DNA of 30,000 nt from Symbiodinium natans (lineage: Eukaryota; Sar; Dinophyceae; Suessiales; Symbiodiniaceae): NCBI GenBank assembly GCA_905221605.1, contig CAJNDS010002745.1, positions 882,203 to 912,202 on the forward strand. Direction: 5' to 3'. A model generated the notes under the pieces. It had not been told where the DNA came from. It made no database searches and saw only the letters and a list, made by a program, of their open reading frames with translations. Positions 1 through 7,929 of this stretch are shown in pieces. The translations under genes were made by a program, and so were the position numbers. How positions within the stretch are numbered: position 1 is the stretch's first letter; each line of letters starts with the position of its first letter.

Positions 1-120
1 GGGTTTTAGGGCTCTTAGGGTTTTCAGTCTTTAAGGCTTAGGGCTAAAGGTCATACTTTCTGAGGGTTTAGGATTTTGGGGCTTTAGGGTGTTAGGGCTT
101 GAGGGCTTTAGGGTCGTGCT

Positions 121-186
121 CTCAGAGGGGGGTCTTCCTGGCCAAGCCTATACTTCCAGGGACCTCGCTGAATGAGCTCCAGTACC
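121..186 (+). CDS. Exon-like island, unrecognised
   Basis: Non-repetitive island between telomere-like DNA. On the + strand one frame reads VFLAKPILPGTSLNELQYLL and runs into the array. No domain is recognised. An open frame this short can occur by chance; the composition is what suggests coding. Confidence 0.2.
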
Positions 187-336
187 TGCTTAGGACTTAG
201 GGTTTAGGGTTTAGGGTTTAGGGTTGAGGGTTGAGGGTTTAGGGTTTAGGGTTTAGGGTTTAGGGTTTAGGGTTTAGGGTTAGGGTCTAGGGTCTAGGGT
301 TTGGGGTTTGGGGTTTGGGGTGTTGGGTTTAGGGTT
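187..336 (+). repeat. Interstitial telomeric array, TTTAGGG orientation
   Basis: Tandem TTTAGGG units with TTGAGGG, TCTAGGG and TTTGGGG variants concentrated at the edges, typical of an ageing array. It follows a degenerate telomere-like stretch (1-120). Confidence 0.95.
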
Positions 337-445
337 GAATGTACTCAACCCGCGACACTCAAACATCAACCCACCGTGTGAGTTCCATAGCCCCAGCAAA
401 AGTCCCAAACGAACCCCATAAAACCCTAAGCCCTACTAGGAAGCC

Positions 446-537
446 CTTTTGACTTAGTAAGTCGGCTTACTAAGGTGGGTAATGCGGTCTTAATTGGGTT
501 TCTAAGGGGGTATTAAGTGGACTTACTAAGTCAAAAG
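446..537. mobile_element. MITE-like inverted repeat, 18 bp arms
   Basis: Perfect 18 bp inverted repeat: the left arm 446-463 begins CTTTTGACTTAGTAAG and the right arm 520-537 is its reverse complement, around a 56 bp loop. The loop holds another CTTACTAAGG copy. No coding frame is evident. The size and perfect arms suggest a small non-autonomous foldback element; no convincing target duplication is seen. Confidence 0.5.
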
Positions 538-763
538 AGTTTCGAATCTAGGGGTTGTACCTCGGACCCTGAAGGTTGTACCTTTGGGTTTTGGGGACCC
601 GCTTTAAAGATCCTGAAACCCTAAACCCCAAACCCAAAACCGTAAGGGTCATAGATCTTTAGGGGTACAACATTAGAGGTACGAGTCTTCTTCCATTGAT
701 CTAAGTAGACCATGCAGGGTTAACCTTAAACCATAAACCCTAAACGCTCAAGCCCCCGTAACT

Positions 764-835
764 TGAAATTATTCAAAAGTCAAAAAAACCGAAACTCCCC
801 GAAACTCCCCCGGACCCGAACCCTGAATAATTTCA
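764..835. repeat. Short inverted repeat, 12 bp arms
   Basis: TGAAATTATTCA (764-775) and its exact reverse complement (824-835) flank a loop with two copies of CGAAACTCCC. A CCCTAAA array begins three bases after the right arm. It could be a small foldback or chance. Confidence 0.3.
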
Positions 836-837
836 GT

Positions 838-877
838 CCCTAAACCCTAAACCCTAAACCCTAAACCCTAAACCCCA
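838..877 (-). repeat. Interstitial telomeric array, CCCTAAA orientation
   Basis: Five near-perfect CCCTAAA units directly after the short inverted repeat. The next array, about 100 bp away, runs in the opposite orientation. Confidence 0.95.
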
Positions 878-971
878 GCGCGTAAGGGGGAAACGCGGCA
901 GGGCGACGGCCAGGACAAAAAACGAAGCGCAAGTCGTGGGCATGGGGCTCGGAGAGAGAAGGGTCTGGTTT

Positions 972-1052
972 TGGGGTTTAGGGGGGTTTAGGGTTTAGGG
1001 TTTAGGGTTTAGGGTTCAGGGTTCAGGATTTAGGGTTTAGGGCTCAAGGGGC
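972..1052 (+). repeat. Interstitial telomeric array, TTTAGGG orientation
   Basis: About ten TTTAGGG units with TTCAGGG variants in the middle, decaying into CTCAAGGGG on the right. Confidence 0.93.
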
Positions 1053-1149
1053 CTTAGAGTTTCGGGCTTCGGGACTCCTATGAACTGTCGGCATTTCAAA
1101 GTTAGCCCCAACGGTTCATGCTCGCCTGCATGCTTTTGACATAATTGAA

Positions 1150-1290
1150 CTAACTCACTGTGTCTGCTGAAAAAGATTGAGCCGGCGTGTCAACACCGCA
1201 TCGTGCTGCTGGTGCACATAGCCAAACACGCCGCAAATCTCAACAAACCATTCACTAGGCCCAAGAGAGAGTCCTGGGAATAAAAAGGGT
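1150..1290 (+). CDS. Exon-like island, unrecognised
   Basis: One + frame is open to a TAA near 1281 and includes CQHRIVLLVHIAKHAANLNK. It runs into the left end of TIR element A1, so the last residues may belong to the element. No family recognised. Confidence 0.25.
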
Positions 1291-1349
1291 GCCCTTTTTT
1301 GGTGACCTGAACCCTAACAAAGGGGGAGTAAGGGCCTACTCTGGGTCCT
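1258..1349. mobile_element. TIR element family A, copy A1
   Basis: A roughly 92 bp element from GCCCAAGAGAGAGTCC to GGGCCTACTCTGGGTCC. Internal landmarks shared with copies at 18814, 22941 and 25184 are AAAAGGGTGCCC followed by a T-run and GG, and AAAGGGGGAGTAAGGGCC near the right end. Its left end is more diverged than in A2 and A6. Non-coding, MITE/introner-sized. Confidence 0.6.
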
Positions 1350-1465
1350 TGGGCTTAATAGAGTTTCGGGTGAAGGGGTTCGAGATTCAGGGTTGTGCAG
1401 ACTTGCTCAGGCCAATTGAGCGCGGGGGGAGATTATCTGTGACGAGTCTGCAGGTACTGCTGAGG

Positions 1466-1496
1466 CCCTAAACCCTAAACCCTAAACCCTAATCCC
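1466..1496 (-). repeat. Interstitial telomeric array, CCCTAAA orientation
   Basis: Four CCCTAAA-type units that abut a family A internal fragment at 1497-1525 (AAATGAAAAGGGCACCC, then ATTTTGGGTT). The left part of that element copy is missing where the array lies. Confidence 0.85.
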
Positions 1497-1623
1497 AAAT
1501 GAAAAGGGCACCCATTTTGGGTTAGCTTGCTTGGGAAGGGAGTACATCCCCTAAGACAAAAAGGCAACAGGTGTACCAGTGTCTGCCAGCTCTCTTAAAA
1601 CTTTTCGTGACTGAGGAGCTTAC

Positions 1624-1699
1624 CTAAACCCTAAACCCTAAACGCTCAACCCTAAACCCTAAACCCCAATTAAGCCGTAAACCCTAAACCCTAAACCCA
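1624..1699 (-). repeat. Interstitial telomeric arrays, CCCTAAA orientation
   Basis: Three short blocks of CCCTAAA separated by decayed units. The last ends ...AAACCCAG at 1700, which would serve as the AG acceptor for the coding island that follows. Confidence 0.9.
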
Positions 1700-1700
1700 G

Positions 1701-1866
1701 ACGTGAAGACTTTCATCTCATCAAGCGCAGTCTGACCTCACAATTCCCAAGTCTTCGTTGCCGGCGCGGCATCGACCTTCTCGAGCGTTGGGCCAAGCAC
1801 CCCAACGCTTTGTCAAGGAGCGAAGCCCTGGTCCCCGAGACGTGCTTCAACAAGGTTGATACATGC
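1701..1866 (+). CDS. Exon-like island, unrecognised protein
   Basis: The + frame through 1702 is open for 66 codons to a TAG at 1900-1902. Sample: GIDLLERWAKHPNALSRSEA. It reads like real protein: charged, without low complexity, with many codons ending in G or C. The exon would begin after the AG at 1699-1700, which is the edge of the CCCTAAA array, and end near CATGCAG at 1866, where GGTTTGTAGGGTTT starts. No domain recognised. One of the better islands in the window. Confidence 0.4.
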
Positions 1867-1989
1867 AGGGTTTGTAGGGTTTGTGTAATAGAGTTTATAT
1901 AGGGCTTACATAGGGCTTGTATAGGGTTTTGCAGGGTTTATGTAGGGTTTCGCAGGGTTGTAGTCTAGGAGTGAAAGGGTTTTTTGCGG

Positions 1990-2156
1990 TTAGGGAGGAG
2001 TTCAGCGCCGCAGCTAAGGCTAGAGCGCCCGAGGGCGCGCTGAAAACTTGGGTGAGCGTCACATCCGCCCAAGGCTTCACGACCTTGCCAGCAACCGCTG
2101 GCCACTTAACTGAAAAACTTGTAGAACGATTCGGAGATCATGGATATTCCATGTAA
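1990..2156 (+). CDS. Exon-like island with stop, unrecognised
   Basis: Open + frame ending in TAA at 2154-2156. Sample: AAAKARAPEGALKTWVSVTS, then a tail ending VERFGDHGYSM. Upstream in the same frame is decayed telomere-like DNA, so a true start is unlikely at 1917. A GTGAGC at 2051 could instead be a splice donor. Confidence 0.35.
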
Positions 2157-2300
2157 AGTCTCATCATAGGGTCGAGGGAACGCAGCACGAATCTGCGCCC
2201 CCCCGGGCCTTCATTGGCTCACACCAGGGGAAAAGGGTCAAGAGAAGAACAGGGAAGACGCTTCGCCCTTGCCCCTGGGAAGCTGACACCTCTCTCCTAG

Positions 2301-2416
2301 GCCTCAGAAGCTTCAAGCAGCTGGGCCCAGGGAAGGCGGACGTAGGCGGGCTCTAGCCAAAGGCCAGCTTGTTGTTTGCATTGGAGGTCTTCTCCTTAGT
2401 GGAGCAAACCGTTATG
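2301..2416 (+). CDS. Exon-like island with good splice acceptor
   Basis: A pyrimidine-rich tract ending CTCTCTCCTAG lies just before 2301, followed by G as expected for an AG/G acceptor. The frame through 2302 is open into the next array; sample GQLVVCIGGLLLSGANRYAL. The hydrophobic stretch could be a membrane segment or chance. No family recognised. Confidence 0.33.
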
Positions 2417-2417
2417 C

Positions 2418-2476
2418 CCTAGACCCCAAACCCTAAACCCTAAACCCTAGACCCTAAACCCTAAACCCTAAACCCG
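2418..2476 (-). repeat. Interstitial telomeric array, CCCTAAA orientation
   Basis: About eight CCCTAAA units with CCCTAGA variants. The next array, 80 bp on, is in the opposite orientation. Confidence 0.94.
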
Positions 2477-2557
2477 AAACTCAAGGGGCCTATCCCAAGG
2501 TCCTGCCTAGGTTTAGTCTGGGATTTCAGGTTTGGGACTGAAGGAGGCATTGAGAGG

Positions 2558-2700
2558 GTTTAGGGTTTAGGGTTTAGGGTTTAGGGTTTAGGGTTTAGGG
2601 TTTAGGGTTTAGGGTTTAGGGTGTAGGGTGTAGGGTGTAGGGTTTAGGGTTTGGGGTTGAAGGTTTAGGGTTTCGGGTTTAAGGGTTAGGGATTAGCCCT
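2558..2700 (+). repeat. Interstitial telomeric array, TTTAGGG orientation
   Basis: About ten perfect TTTAGGG units, then three identical TGTAGGG variants in a row, then decay. The run of one variant shows local duplication of a mutated unit. Confidence 0.95.
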
Positions 2701-2755
2701 GGGTGTTAGGGTTTAAAGGGTACTTTAGGTGCATATAGGGCATTTTCGGGGTTCA

Positions 2756-2830
2756 TGGAAGTTGCAACTTCATGAGAAGAAAGCTCTCCGAAACAGACCT
2801 TCAACTTCAACCCAGAAGCTTGTGCTCAGG
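2756..2830 (+). CDS. Exon-like island, unrecognised
   Basis: The + frame is open through WKLQLHEKKALRNRPSTSTQ and reaches the decayed array at 2830. Other frames contain stops. No domain recognised. Confidence 0.25.
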
Positions 2831-3024
2831 GTTGGGGTCTAGCGTTTCGCGTTTAGGGTTTAGGGTTTAGGGTTTAGGGTTCCGGGTTTAGGGTTCATGG
2901 TGCGCACGTTCGGGTTTAGGGTTTAGGGCTTTCCTACCGGTTTCCGATCGCACACCCTTGCGTTTGGGAGGACCAGAAGGAATGACGAACCAACAGCACC
3001 TCCAGGCTGGGATGGGGAACTGCA

Positions 3025-3140
3025 GGGTTTAGGGTTTAGGGTTTAGGGTTTAGGGTTTAGGGTTTAGGGTTTAGGGTTTAGGGTTTAGGGTTTAGGGTTT
3101 AGGGTTTAGGGTTTAGGGTTTAGGGTTTAGGGTTTACGGG
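3025..3140 (+). repeat. Interstitial telomeric array, TTTAGGG orientation
   Basis: About sixteen near-perfect units starting sharply after CTGCAG. The preceding island (2925-3024) is open on the + strand (FRSHTLAFGRTRRNDEPTAP) and would abut the array at this junction. Confidence 0.97.
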
Positions 3141-3193
3141 CTTAGGGTAGGGGCCTAGGGGTGAGAATTGAGGGTTTCAGATTTTGCCCGAGT

Positions 3194-3292
3194 CTAACGC
3201 GATCCAGTTGCTGTGTGGTACTTCTTGGCCAAGTCGTTGTACCTGTCCGTGATCCGCTTCACCTGTGCTCCGCACTCGCCCGCGCAGTTGCG
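3194..3292 (-). CDS. Exon-like island with stop, unrecognised
   Basis: The minus frame reads RNCAGECGAQVKRITDRYND and ends LAKKYHTATGSR before a TAG at 3196-3194. Most codons end in G or C, unlike the competing + frame, and the composition is charged and helix-forming. It is bounded upstream (minus strand) by an array. No family recognised. Confidence 0.38.
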   Translation of the reverse strand, partial: RNCAGECGAQVKRITDRYNDLAKKYHTATGSR

Positions 3293-3432
3293 GTTTAGGG
3301 TTTAAAAGTTTAGGGTCTAGGGTGTAGGGTTTAGTTCAGGTTCAGGGTTTAGGGTTTAGGGTTTAGGGTTTAGGGTTTGGGGTCTAGGGCTAGGGTCTAT
3401 AGGGTTTAGGGTCTATAGGGTCTAGGGCTGAG
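3293..3432 (+). repeat. Degenerate telomeric array
   Basis: TTTAGGG units mixed with TCTAGGG, TTCAGGG and CTATAGGG variants, more decayed than its neighbours. Confidence 0.9.
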
Positions 3433-3540
3433 GGCCTCCGACCCCAAAGTTGGTAAGTTAGAAGGGTGCTACGCCCAAAGCGGAGCCCTAAACCCTACGC
3501 AGACCGTGACGCCCATATTCTGAAACCCCAAACCCAAGCT

Positions 3541-3580
3541 GCACCCTAAACCCTAAACCCTAAACCCTCAACCCTAAACC
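3541..3580 (-). repeat. Interstitial telomeric array, CCCTAAA orientation
   Basis: Five units immediately before the minus-strand island at 3581. In that transcript orientation it would read TTTAGGG just downstream of the exon. Confidence 0.93.
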
Positions 3581-3679
3581 CCTCCGCTGCTGGTCCGCGA
3601 CATACCTGGCAGCGTGGAGCGCTCGTCGCCTTGATTGGATCTCTTCCGCCGAGCTCGCTTCGAACGCCTTGCAACTTCG
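3581..3679 (-). CDS. Exon-like island, unrecognised
   Basis: The minus frame is open across the whole island; sample KAFEASSAEEIQSRRRALHA, then ARYVADQQRR. Third positions are mostly G or C and the composition suits an alpha-helical segment. Arrays lie on both sides: CCCTAAA upstream and TTTAGGG downstream in transcript orientation. Confidence 0.38.
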
Positions 3680-3794
3680 GTTTAGGGTTTAGGGTTTATA
3701 ATATAGGGTTTAGGGTTTAGGGTTTAGGGTTTAGGGTTTAGGGTTTAGGGTTTAGGGTTTAGGGTTTAGGGTTTAGGGTTTAGGGTTTAGGGTT
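3680..3794 (+). repeat. Interstitial telomeric array, TTTAGGG orientation
   Basis: About sixteen units with one TATAATA interruption. AACTTC precedes the array (3673-3678) and recurs right after it (3795-3800), a possible short target duplication. Confidence 0.97.
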
Positions 3795-3933
3795 AACTTC
3801 CGAAACCGTTTCGGCAAGCGTGGGTGTCGCTCCAGGGCAACCACGATCCGGCGTGGCGCTTGGGGAGCCTGTGCAGGAAGCACCACGCTTCCTGCGACAC
3901 ATTCCCGCGGCATGCGCCGCAGAGCACCCAGCT
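3793..3933 (-). CDS. Exon-like island with stop, Cys/Trp-rich, unrecognised
   Basis: A 46-codon minus frame with stop TAA at 3795-3793, reading WVLCGACRGNVSQEAWCFLH then RLPKRHAGSWLPWSDTHACR and NGFGS. GC3 is high. Two C-x2-C-like cysteines and several Trp/His suggest a small metal-binding or structured segment, but no family is recognised. All three minus frames are largely open, so the choice rests on composition. Confidence 0.38.
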   Translation of the reverse strand, partial: SWVLCGACRGNVSQEAWCFLHRLPKRHAGSWLPWSDTHACRNGFGS

Positions 3934-3949
3934 TCACCAGATGTCCTGA

Positions 3950-4030
3950 AACCCGAACCCTGAACCCTCAGCCCGGAACCCTGAACCCTAAACCCTAAAC
4001 CCTAAGCCCTAAACCCTAAGCCCTTATACC
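3950..4030 (-). repeat. Interstitial telomeric array, CCCTAAA orientation
   Basis: CCCTGAA-type units grade into CCCTAAA and CCCTAAG units. Confidence 0.92.
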
Positions 4031-4109
4031 CGAAGAGGGCTTTCCTCAATCACTCCCAGACAGGGCTCCGGAACGGCCACCCAGGTGGGCTAATTGTTTA
4101 GGAAATCTC

Positions 4110-4166
4110 GTGAGGTTTAGGGTTGAGGGTTTGGGGTTTCGGGTTTAGGGTTTAGGGTTTAGGGTT
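4110..4166 (+). repeat. Interstitial telomeric array, TTTAGGG orientation
   Basis: About eight units with TTGAGGG and TTCGGGT variants. Confidence 0.9.
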
Positions 4167-4299
4167 CACAGCCCTGCACCCTACACCGCAAGCGTAAGGT
4201 ACCTGGGGGCCCTTGCACCCAATACTTCTGCTGTATGAGCCGTCCTACCGCAAAAAAAGAAGCCCAAACTAACATTCGTAGGGTAGTTATATGGCCTTA

Positions 4300-4404
4300 A
4301 GGGTTTAGGGATTGGGCTTAGGGTTTAGGGTTTAGGGTTCAGGGTTCAGGGTTCAGGGTTTAGGGTTTAGGGTTTATGGTTTAGGGTTTAGGGTTTAGGG
4401 TTCC
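4300..4404 (+). repeat. Interstitial telomeric array with TTCAGGG block
   Basis: Three consecutive TTCAGGG units sit inside TTTAGGG units. The array ends sharply at GGTTCCTTATTATGG. Confidence 0.95.
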
Positions 4405-4550
4405 TTATTATGGTCACCTTACCCCTCCTTTACAGGGTTCTGAAGTATGGGCCTCTTGGTTTTACAGGGTATACAAGGGGTATATTAGGGGTCCCCTTGT
4501 AAACTACCCTAAGGAACATAGTAATCTTACCATGTACCTACTATGTTCCT
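4405..4550. repeat. Non-repetitive spacer with 12 bp perfect hairpin
   Basis: No coding signal seen. AGGAACATAGTA (4512-4523) and its exact reverse complement (4539-4550) form a hairpin with a 15 nt loop. The left part (TTATTATGGTCACC) loosely resembles family E ends, so this may be a decayed foldback element. Confidence 0.35.
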
Positions 4551-4683
4551 GGCGCGCCCTGTTTGGGCGTTCCCGAAGGACTTCCTGTATCTTGAGGATT
4601 GAAGCAATAATGCTGTGCAAGACCTCATGAACCGGACACCCCTCCACGCCGCGTTCAGTATTTAGGGTTTGGTCTTTAGGGTT

Positions 4684-4755
4684 TCCCTAAACCCTAAACC
4701 CTAAACCCTAAACCCTAAACCCTAAACCCTAAACCCTAACCCTAAACCCTAAAAC
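4684..4755 (-). repeat. Interstitial telomeric array, CCCTAAA orientation
   Basis: About ten units. It follows TTTAGGGTTTGG (4662-4683), so two short arrays meet head to head here. Confidence 0.95.
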
Positions 4756-4781
4756 CCTCAAGCGGCCCTTGGGCCCGAACA

Positions 4782-5030
4782 CTTGATGGCCCAGTAGCCC
4801 TACTAGAACAGCCCCTAAGCCCTCAGCCCTAAACCCTAAACCCTTTTCTACTATTTCCTGAAGAAACCCCCCAAAGGAAAATGAAAATCTCTATATAGCC
4901 CTTAGAAGGAGGTCTGTTTATGTTTTTTTGGGGGGTTCTTAAGCAATTAGTGGTTTTGGGGGCTTGGTTACTTTACAAGGGAACCGAGAACCAACATCAA
5001 AGGGCAAAAGGGTACCACTGGGCTAGCAAG
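4782..5030. mobile_element. TIR element family B, long copy B1
   Basis: The left end CTTGATGGCCCAGTAGCC (4782) is inverted relative to the right end GGTACCACTGGGCTAGCAAG (5011-5030). The right third matches the copies at 8717, 10112 and 29798 (GGTTACTTTACAAGGGAACC, then AAAAGGGTACCACTGGGCTA). At about 249 bp it is twice the usual length, and it holds a short CCCTAAA run (4829-4848) and T- and G-rich DNA. Confidence 0.6.
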
Positions 5031-5115
5031 ATCACCCTAAAGCCTAAACCCTTAACAGCCCAAGCCCGACAACCCGCAAGCAGTACTTCAGCCTGTAAAC
5101 GAGAACCACAACATA

Positions 5116-5254
5116 GGTTCAGGGTTCAGGGTTCAGGGTTCAGGGTTTGGGGTTTAGGGTTTAGGGTTCAGGGTTCAGGGTTCAGGGTTTAGGGTTTAGG
5201 GTTTAGGGTTTAGGGTTTAGGGTTCAGGGTTTAGGGTTTAGGGTTTAGGGCTTA
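5116..5254 (+). repeat. Interstitial telomeric array with TTCAGGG blocks
   Basis: Two blocks of TTCAGGG alternate with blocks of TTTAGGG. The long open frame through 4920-5192 is only element B plus this array. Confidence 0.96.
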
Positions 5255-5353
5255 GCCAAGAACACCCCTGCCAACCTGCTCCGTCAGCTCAGCCTTGATG
5301 GCATCTGGCTGCTGGGCAATCTGATCCTCAGCCGGGTGGTTCCAAGAAGGGTT
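5252..5353 (-). CDS. Exon-like island with stop, unrecognised
   Basis: The minus frame reads NPSWNHPAEDQIAQQPDAIK then AELTEQVGRGVLG and a stop at 5254-5252. It is charged, non-repetitive and GC-rich at third positions. Telomeric arrays lie at both ends. No family recognised. Confidence 0.38.
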   Translation of the reverse strand, partial: NPSWNHPAEDQIAQQPDAIKAELTEQVGRGVLG

Positions 5354-5465
5354 CGGGGTTTAGGGTTTAAGGTTTAGGGTGTAGGGTTTAGGGTTTAGCG
5401 CTTAGGGTTTAGGGTGTAGGGTTTAGGGTTTAGGATGTCAAGGGTTTAGGATGTGTAGGGTTCAG
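5348..5465 (+). repeat. Degenerate telomeric array
   Basis: TTTAGGG with TGTAGGG, TTTAAGG and GTTTAGCGC variants, fading into TTCAGGG near 5465. Confidence 0.9.
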
Positions 5466-5594
5466 GGTTCGTTTGGGGCTCATTTGCCCCTCATAAGCCC
5501 ATAAACTCCCTACCATCAACCACAAAGCCTAAACCCCAAGCCCAACACCCCAAACCCTAAACTCCGGACCCTAAACTCAGGTAGACCCAAGAGA

Positions 5595-5704
5595 AACCCT
5601 AAACCCTAAACCCTAAACCCTAAACCCTAAACCCTAAACCCTAAACCCTAAGGCCCTAAACCCTAAACCCTAAACCCTAAACCCTAAACCCTAAACCCTA
5701 AACC
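5595..5704 (-). repeat. Interstitial telomeric array, CCCTAAA orientation
   Basis: About fifteen units with one AAGGCC interruption. It is preceded by TAGACCCAAGAGAAA, which matches the left end of family A and may be an element cut by the array. Confidence 0.97.
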
Positions 5705-5713
5705 AGGAACCAG

Positions 5714-5809
5714 GAGGGCTTCACGGCCGAGCCTGGTGCGACGCCGAACGAATTCGGGGTCATCCACCATATGACTGCTGGAGGTGTTCGCTGTCCGGGG
5801 CTTTTCTGA
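5714..5809 (+). CDS. Exon-like island with stop, unrecognised
   Basis: After an acceptor-like CCAG the + frame reads EGFTAEPGATPNEFGVIHHM then TAGGVRCPGLF and TGA at 5807-5809. No family recognised. Confidence 0.3.
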   Translation, partial: EGFTAEPGATPNEFGVIHHMTAGGVRCPGLF

Positions 5810-5819
5810 AGCTCCAAAA

Positions 5820-5970
5820 AACCCCAAACCCCAAACCCTAAACCCTAAACCCGTTAAGGGGCCATATAACTACCCTACGAACCCTAAACACGAAACTCTA
5901 CACCCCAAACCCTAAACCCCAAACCCGAAACTCTACACCCCAAACCCGAAACTCTACACCCCAAACCCGA
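5820..5970 (-). repeat. Degenerate telomeric array with 15-16 bp higher-order unit
   Basis: CCCTAAA units with CCCCAAA variants. ACCCGAAACTCTACACCCC occurs three times in tandem (about 5902-5962), a higher-order repeat built from two or three mutated units. The same phrase recurs near 15741. Confidence 0.85.
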
Positions 5971-6106
5971 AAATTCGAACCCGGCTTATCCAAAGACCCT
6001 TCAACTCTGTGAGTAAAAACCCTAAACTCTTAAAAACCCTTCAGAACCCAGAAGCCCCCACAAGCCCTTCAGAGCTCTGGGCCCTTCTTAGGAATAGTGT
6101 AAATTT

Positions 6107-6163
6107 AGGGGTTTAGGGTTTAGGGTTTAGGGTTTAGGGTTTAGGGTTTAGGGTTTAGGGTAG
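6107..6163 (+). repeat. Interstitial telomeric array, TTTAGGG orientation
   Basis: Eight near-perfect units. Confidence 0.96.
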
Positions 6164-6269
6164 CAAGGGACCCAAGTAAAGTGGATCTGGGCAGCTTGGG
6201 ACAGGATGAAGGGTTTAGGGCTTAAGGCCTTGGACTCTAAAGGTCAAGGCGCATAGATCCGGAATGTAC

Positions 6270-6312
6270 CCTTTAACCCTGAACCCTAAACCCTAAACCC
6301 TAAACCCTAATC
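6270..6312 (-). repeat. Interstitial telomeric array, CCCTAAA orientation
   Basis: Five units. The following island (6320-6470) has an open + stretch KRSIVPARDGRRDPRKG after CCTTCAG, too short to call. Confidence 0.92.
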
Positions 6313-6504
6313 TTTAGGGCGCCGGGTTCGAGCCTTCAGTTTGAAAAGCGCAGCATCGTTCCAGCAAGGGACGGAAGGAGGGACCCTCGTAAGGGACCTT
6401 AGGGGTGATGTAGAAGCTACTTCGGTATATAGAGACTATATGAGACATGTATAGGGGTTGTATGTAAGAACCCTAAGCCCTGAAGCCTAACCCTTCAACC
6501 AAAA

Positions 6505-6607
6505 ACCTTAAACCCTAAACCCTAAACCCTAGACCCTAGACCCTAAACCCTAAACCCTAAACCCTAAGCCCTAAACCCTAAACCCTAAACCCTAAACCCT
6601 AAACCCT
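6505..6607 (-). repeat. Interstitial telomeric array, CCCTAAA orientation
   Basis: About fourteen units with a pair of adjacent CCCTAGA variants and one CCCTAAG. Confidence 0.96.
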
Positions 6608-6652
6608 TCCAGGGGCCCTCCTCTTATCACTTAAGTTAGACAATGGAGCTTC

Positions 6653-6712
6653 GGTTTAGGGTATAGGGTTTAGGGTTTGGGGTTTAGGGTTTAGGGTTTA
6701 GGGTTTAGAGTT
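6653..6712 (+). repeat. Interstitial telomeric array, TTTAGGG orientation
   Basis: Eight units, opposite in orientation to the array 45 bp upstream. The following island (6765-6850) is open on both strands (+ MPAVAQNLFCCWYLRRRE; - RYQQQNKFCATAGIVDPRYW), so its strand cannot be decided. Confidence 0.93.
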
Positions 6713-6882
6713 CTTTTTGGTTCATGACTCATGACACTAAACCCTGAAGTCTAAATTCCAGTACCGAGGGTCCACAATGCCGGCGGTGGCGCAGAACTTG
6801 TTCTGCTGCTGGTACCTAAGACGGAGGGAGCTGCATCGGAGAATGGCCATCCTACACCCCAAGCCCTAAACCCCAAACCGTA

Positions 6883-6994
6883 CAGGGTTTAGGGTTTCGG
6901 GTTTAGGGTTTAGGGTTTCGGGTTTCGGGTTTCGGGTTTAGGGTTTAGGGTTTAGGGTTTAGGGTTTAGGGTTTAGGGTTTAGGGTTTAGGGTA
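6883..6994 (+). repeat. Interstitial telomeric array with TTTCGGG block
   Basis: Four TTTCGGG variants sit among perfect TTTAGGG units. Confidence 0.96.
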
Positions 6995-7039
6995 CACCCT
7001 AAGTCTTCAACCAAAGCTTTAACCCTAGAACCTACGCCC

Positions 7040-7150
7040 GAAGCCCTAAGCCCTTAGGCCCAAGCCCTGAACCCCTAAACCCTAAACCCTTAAACCCTAA
7101 CCCCTAAACCCTAAAACTACCCTAGAACCTGTACCCTAAACCCTCAACAC
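7040..7150 (-). repeat. Degenerate telomeric array, CCCTAAA orientation
   Basis: CCCTAAA, CCCTTAAA and CCCTAAG units with many indels; an old array. Confidence 0.85.
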
Positions 7151-7232
7151 AACCCGCTTTGAACTTAGAGGCCCAGCCGGCCCCAGTCCCCCAATCTCAA
7201 ATCTGCAAACCTAAGCCTAAACCTCAACTTAA

Positions 7233-7330
7233 TTCAAGAATTGGGTTTAGGGTTTAGGGTTCAGGGTTTAATTAGGGTTTAGGGTTTAGGATTCAGTAGG
7301 GTTTAGGGTTCAGGCTTTAGTAGGGTTCAC
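7233..7330 (+). repeat. Degenerate telomeric array, TTTAGGG orientation
   Basis: TTTAGGG and TTCAGGG units broken by AATT and AGTAGGG. A 7 bp stem hairpin AAGGTAT-GTG-ATACCTT follows at 7346-7362. Confidence 0.88.
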
Positions 7331-7429
7331 GGGCTTGCAAATGAAAAGGTATGTGATACCTTCTTGGTTGGAATGTGTTTAGAGTACGGTTTGTTATGCG
7401 TTACGAATCCAAAGCTTGCGTCTTTCTAG

Positions 7430-7498
7430 GCTACCCAGGCATCGTGGAAGAGGATGTACACATCGAAACCACTCAAAAAAGGGCGTCGGGGTTTGGCC
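7430..7498 (+). CDS. Exon-like island with both splice signals
   Basis: A pyrimidine tract TCTTTCTAG/G precedes 7430 and a donor GTAAGC follows 7498, giving a 69 bp internal exon. Two frames are open: GYPGIVEEDVHIETTQKRAS and ATQASWKRMYTSKPLKKGRR. The first looks more like protein. No family recognised. This is the best-delimited exon candidate here. Confidence 0.42.
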
Positions 7499-7656
7499 GT
7501 AAGCCTTCAGGGCGGCCTAAGCCCTAAAACCTCTAAAGCCCTACACCCCAACACCCCAACACCCTAAAACCAGACGCCCCCATAAAGCCCTAAAACCTTG
7601 AATCCTTTAAGCACGAAACCCTCAAAGCCCACGCCCTCACACGACGGGGTTCATGG

Positions 7657-7719
7657 GACGCTGAAATGTCAACCCAAAATCTGTCAAGGATCACTGCCAA
7701 ACAGTCAGGGCTTATTTAG
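7657..7719 (+). CDS. Exon-like island, unrecognised
   Basis: Short + frame DAEMSTQNLSRITAKQSGL reaching a TAG in telomere-like DNA. Low confidence because of length. Confidence 0.22.
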   Translation, partial: DAEMSTQNLSRITAKQSGLI

Positions 7720-7929
7720 GGTTAGGATTTAGCGTTTAGGGTAAGGGCTAGGGGCTTGAGGTTTAGGGATTGAAGTTCGGGGTTTCCAGGTCGTAGTTGG
7801 ACTGATCAATGCCAAACGGCTAGGGCCAGTTACGAACTAAGGTTTAGGGTTCTTGGGTCCCTAAAATTAAACCCTAAAGCCAAAATCCAGGGTTTAAGCT
7901 CCTAATCGAATTTCCTTGCTGCAGGCGAG

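Noticed and set aside
1-350. A true chromosome end at the left edge
   Set aside because: The array is short and decayed and arrays of both orientations continue through the whole window; a terminal telomere would be long, uniform and one-directional.
4920-5192. 90-codon + ORF
   Set aside because: It starts inside TIR element B1 and ends in TTCAGGG/TTTAGGG repeats.
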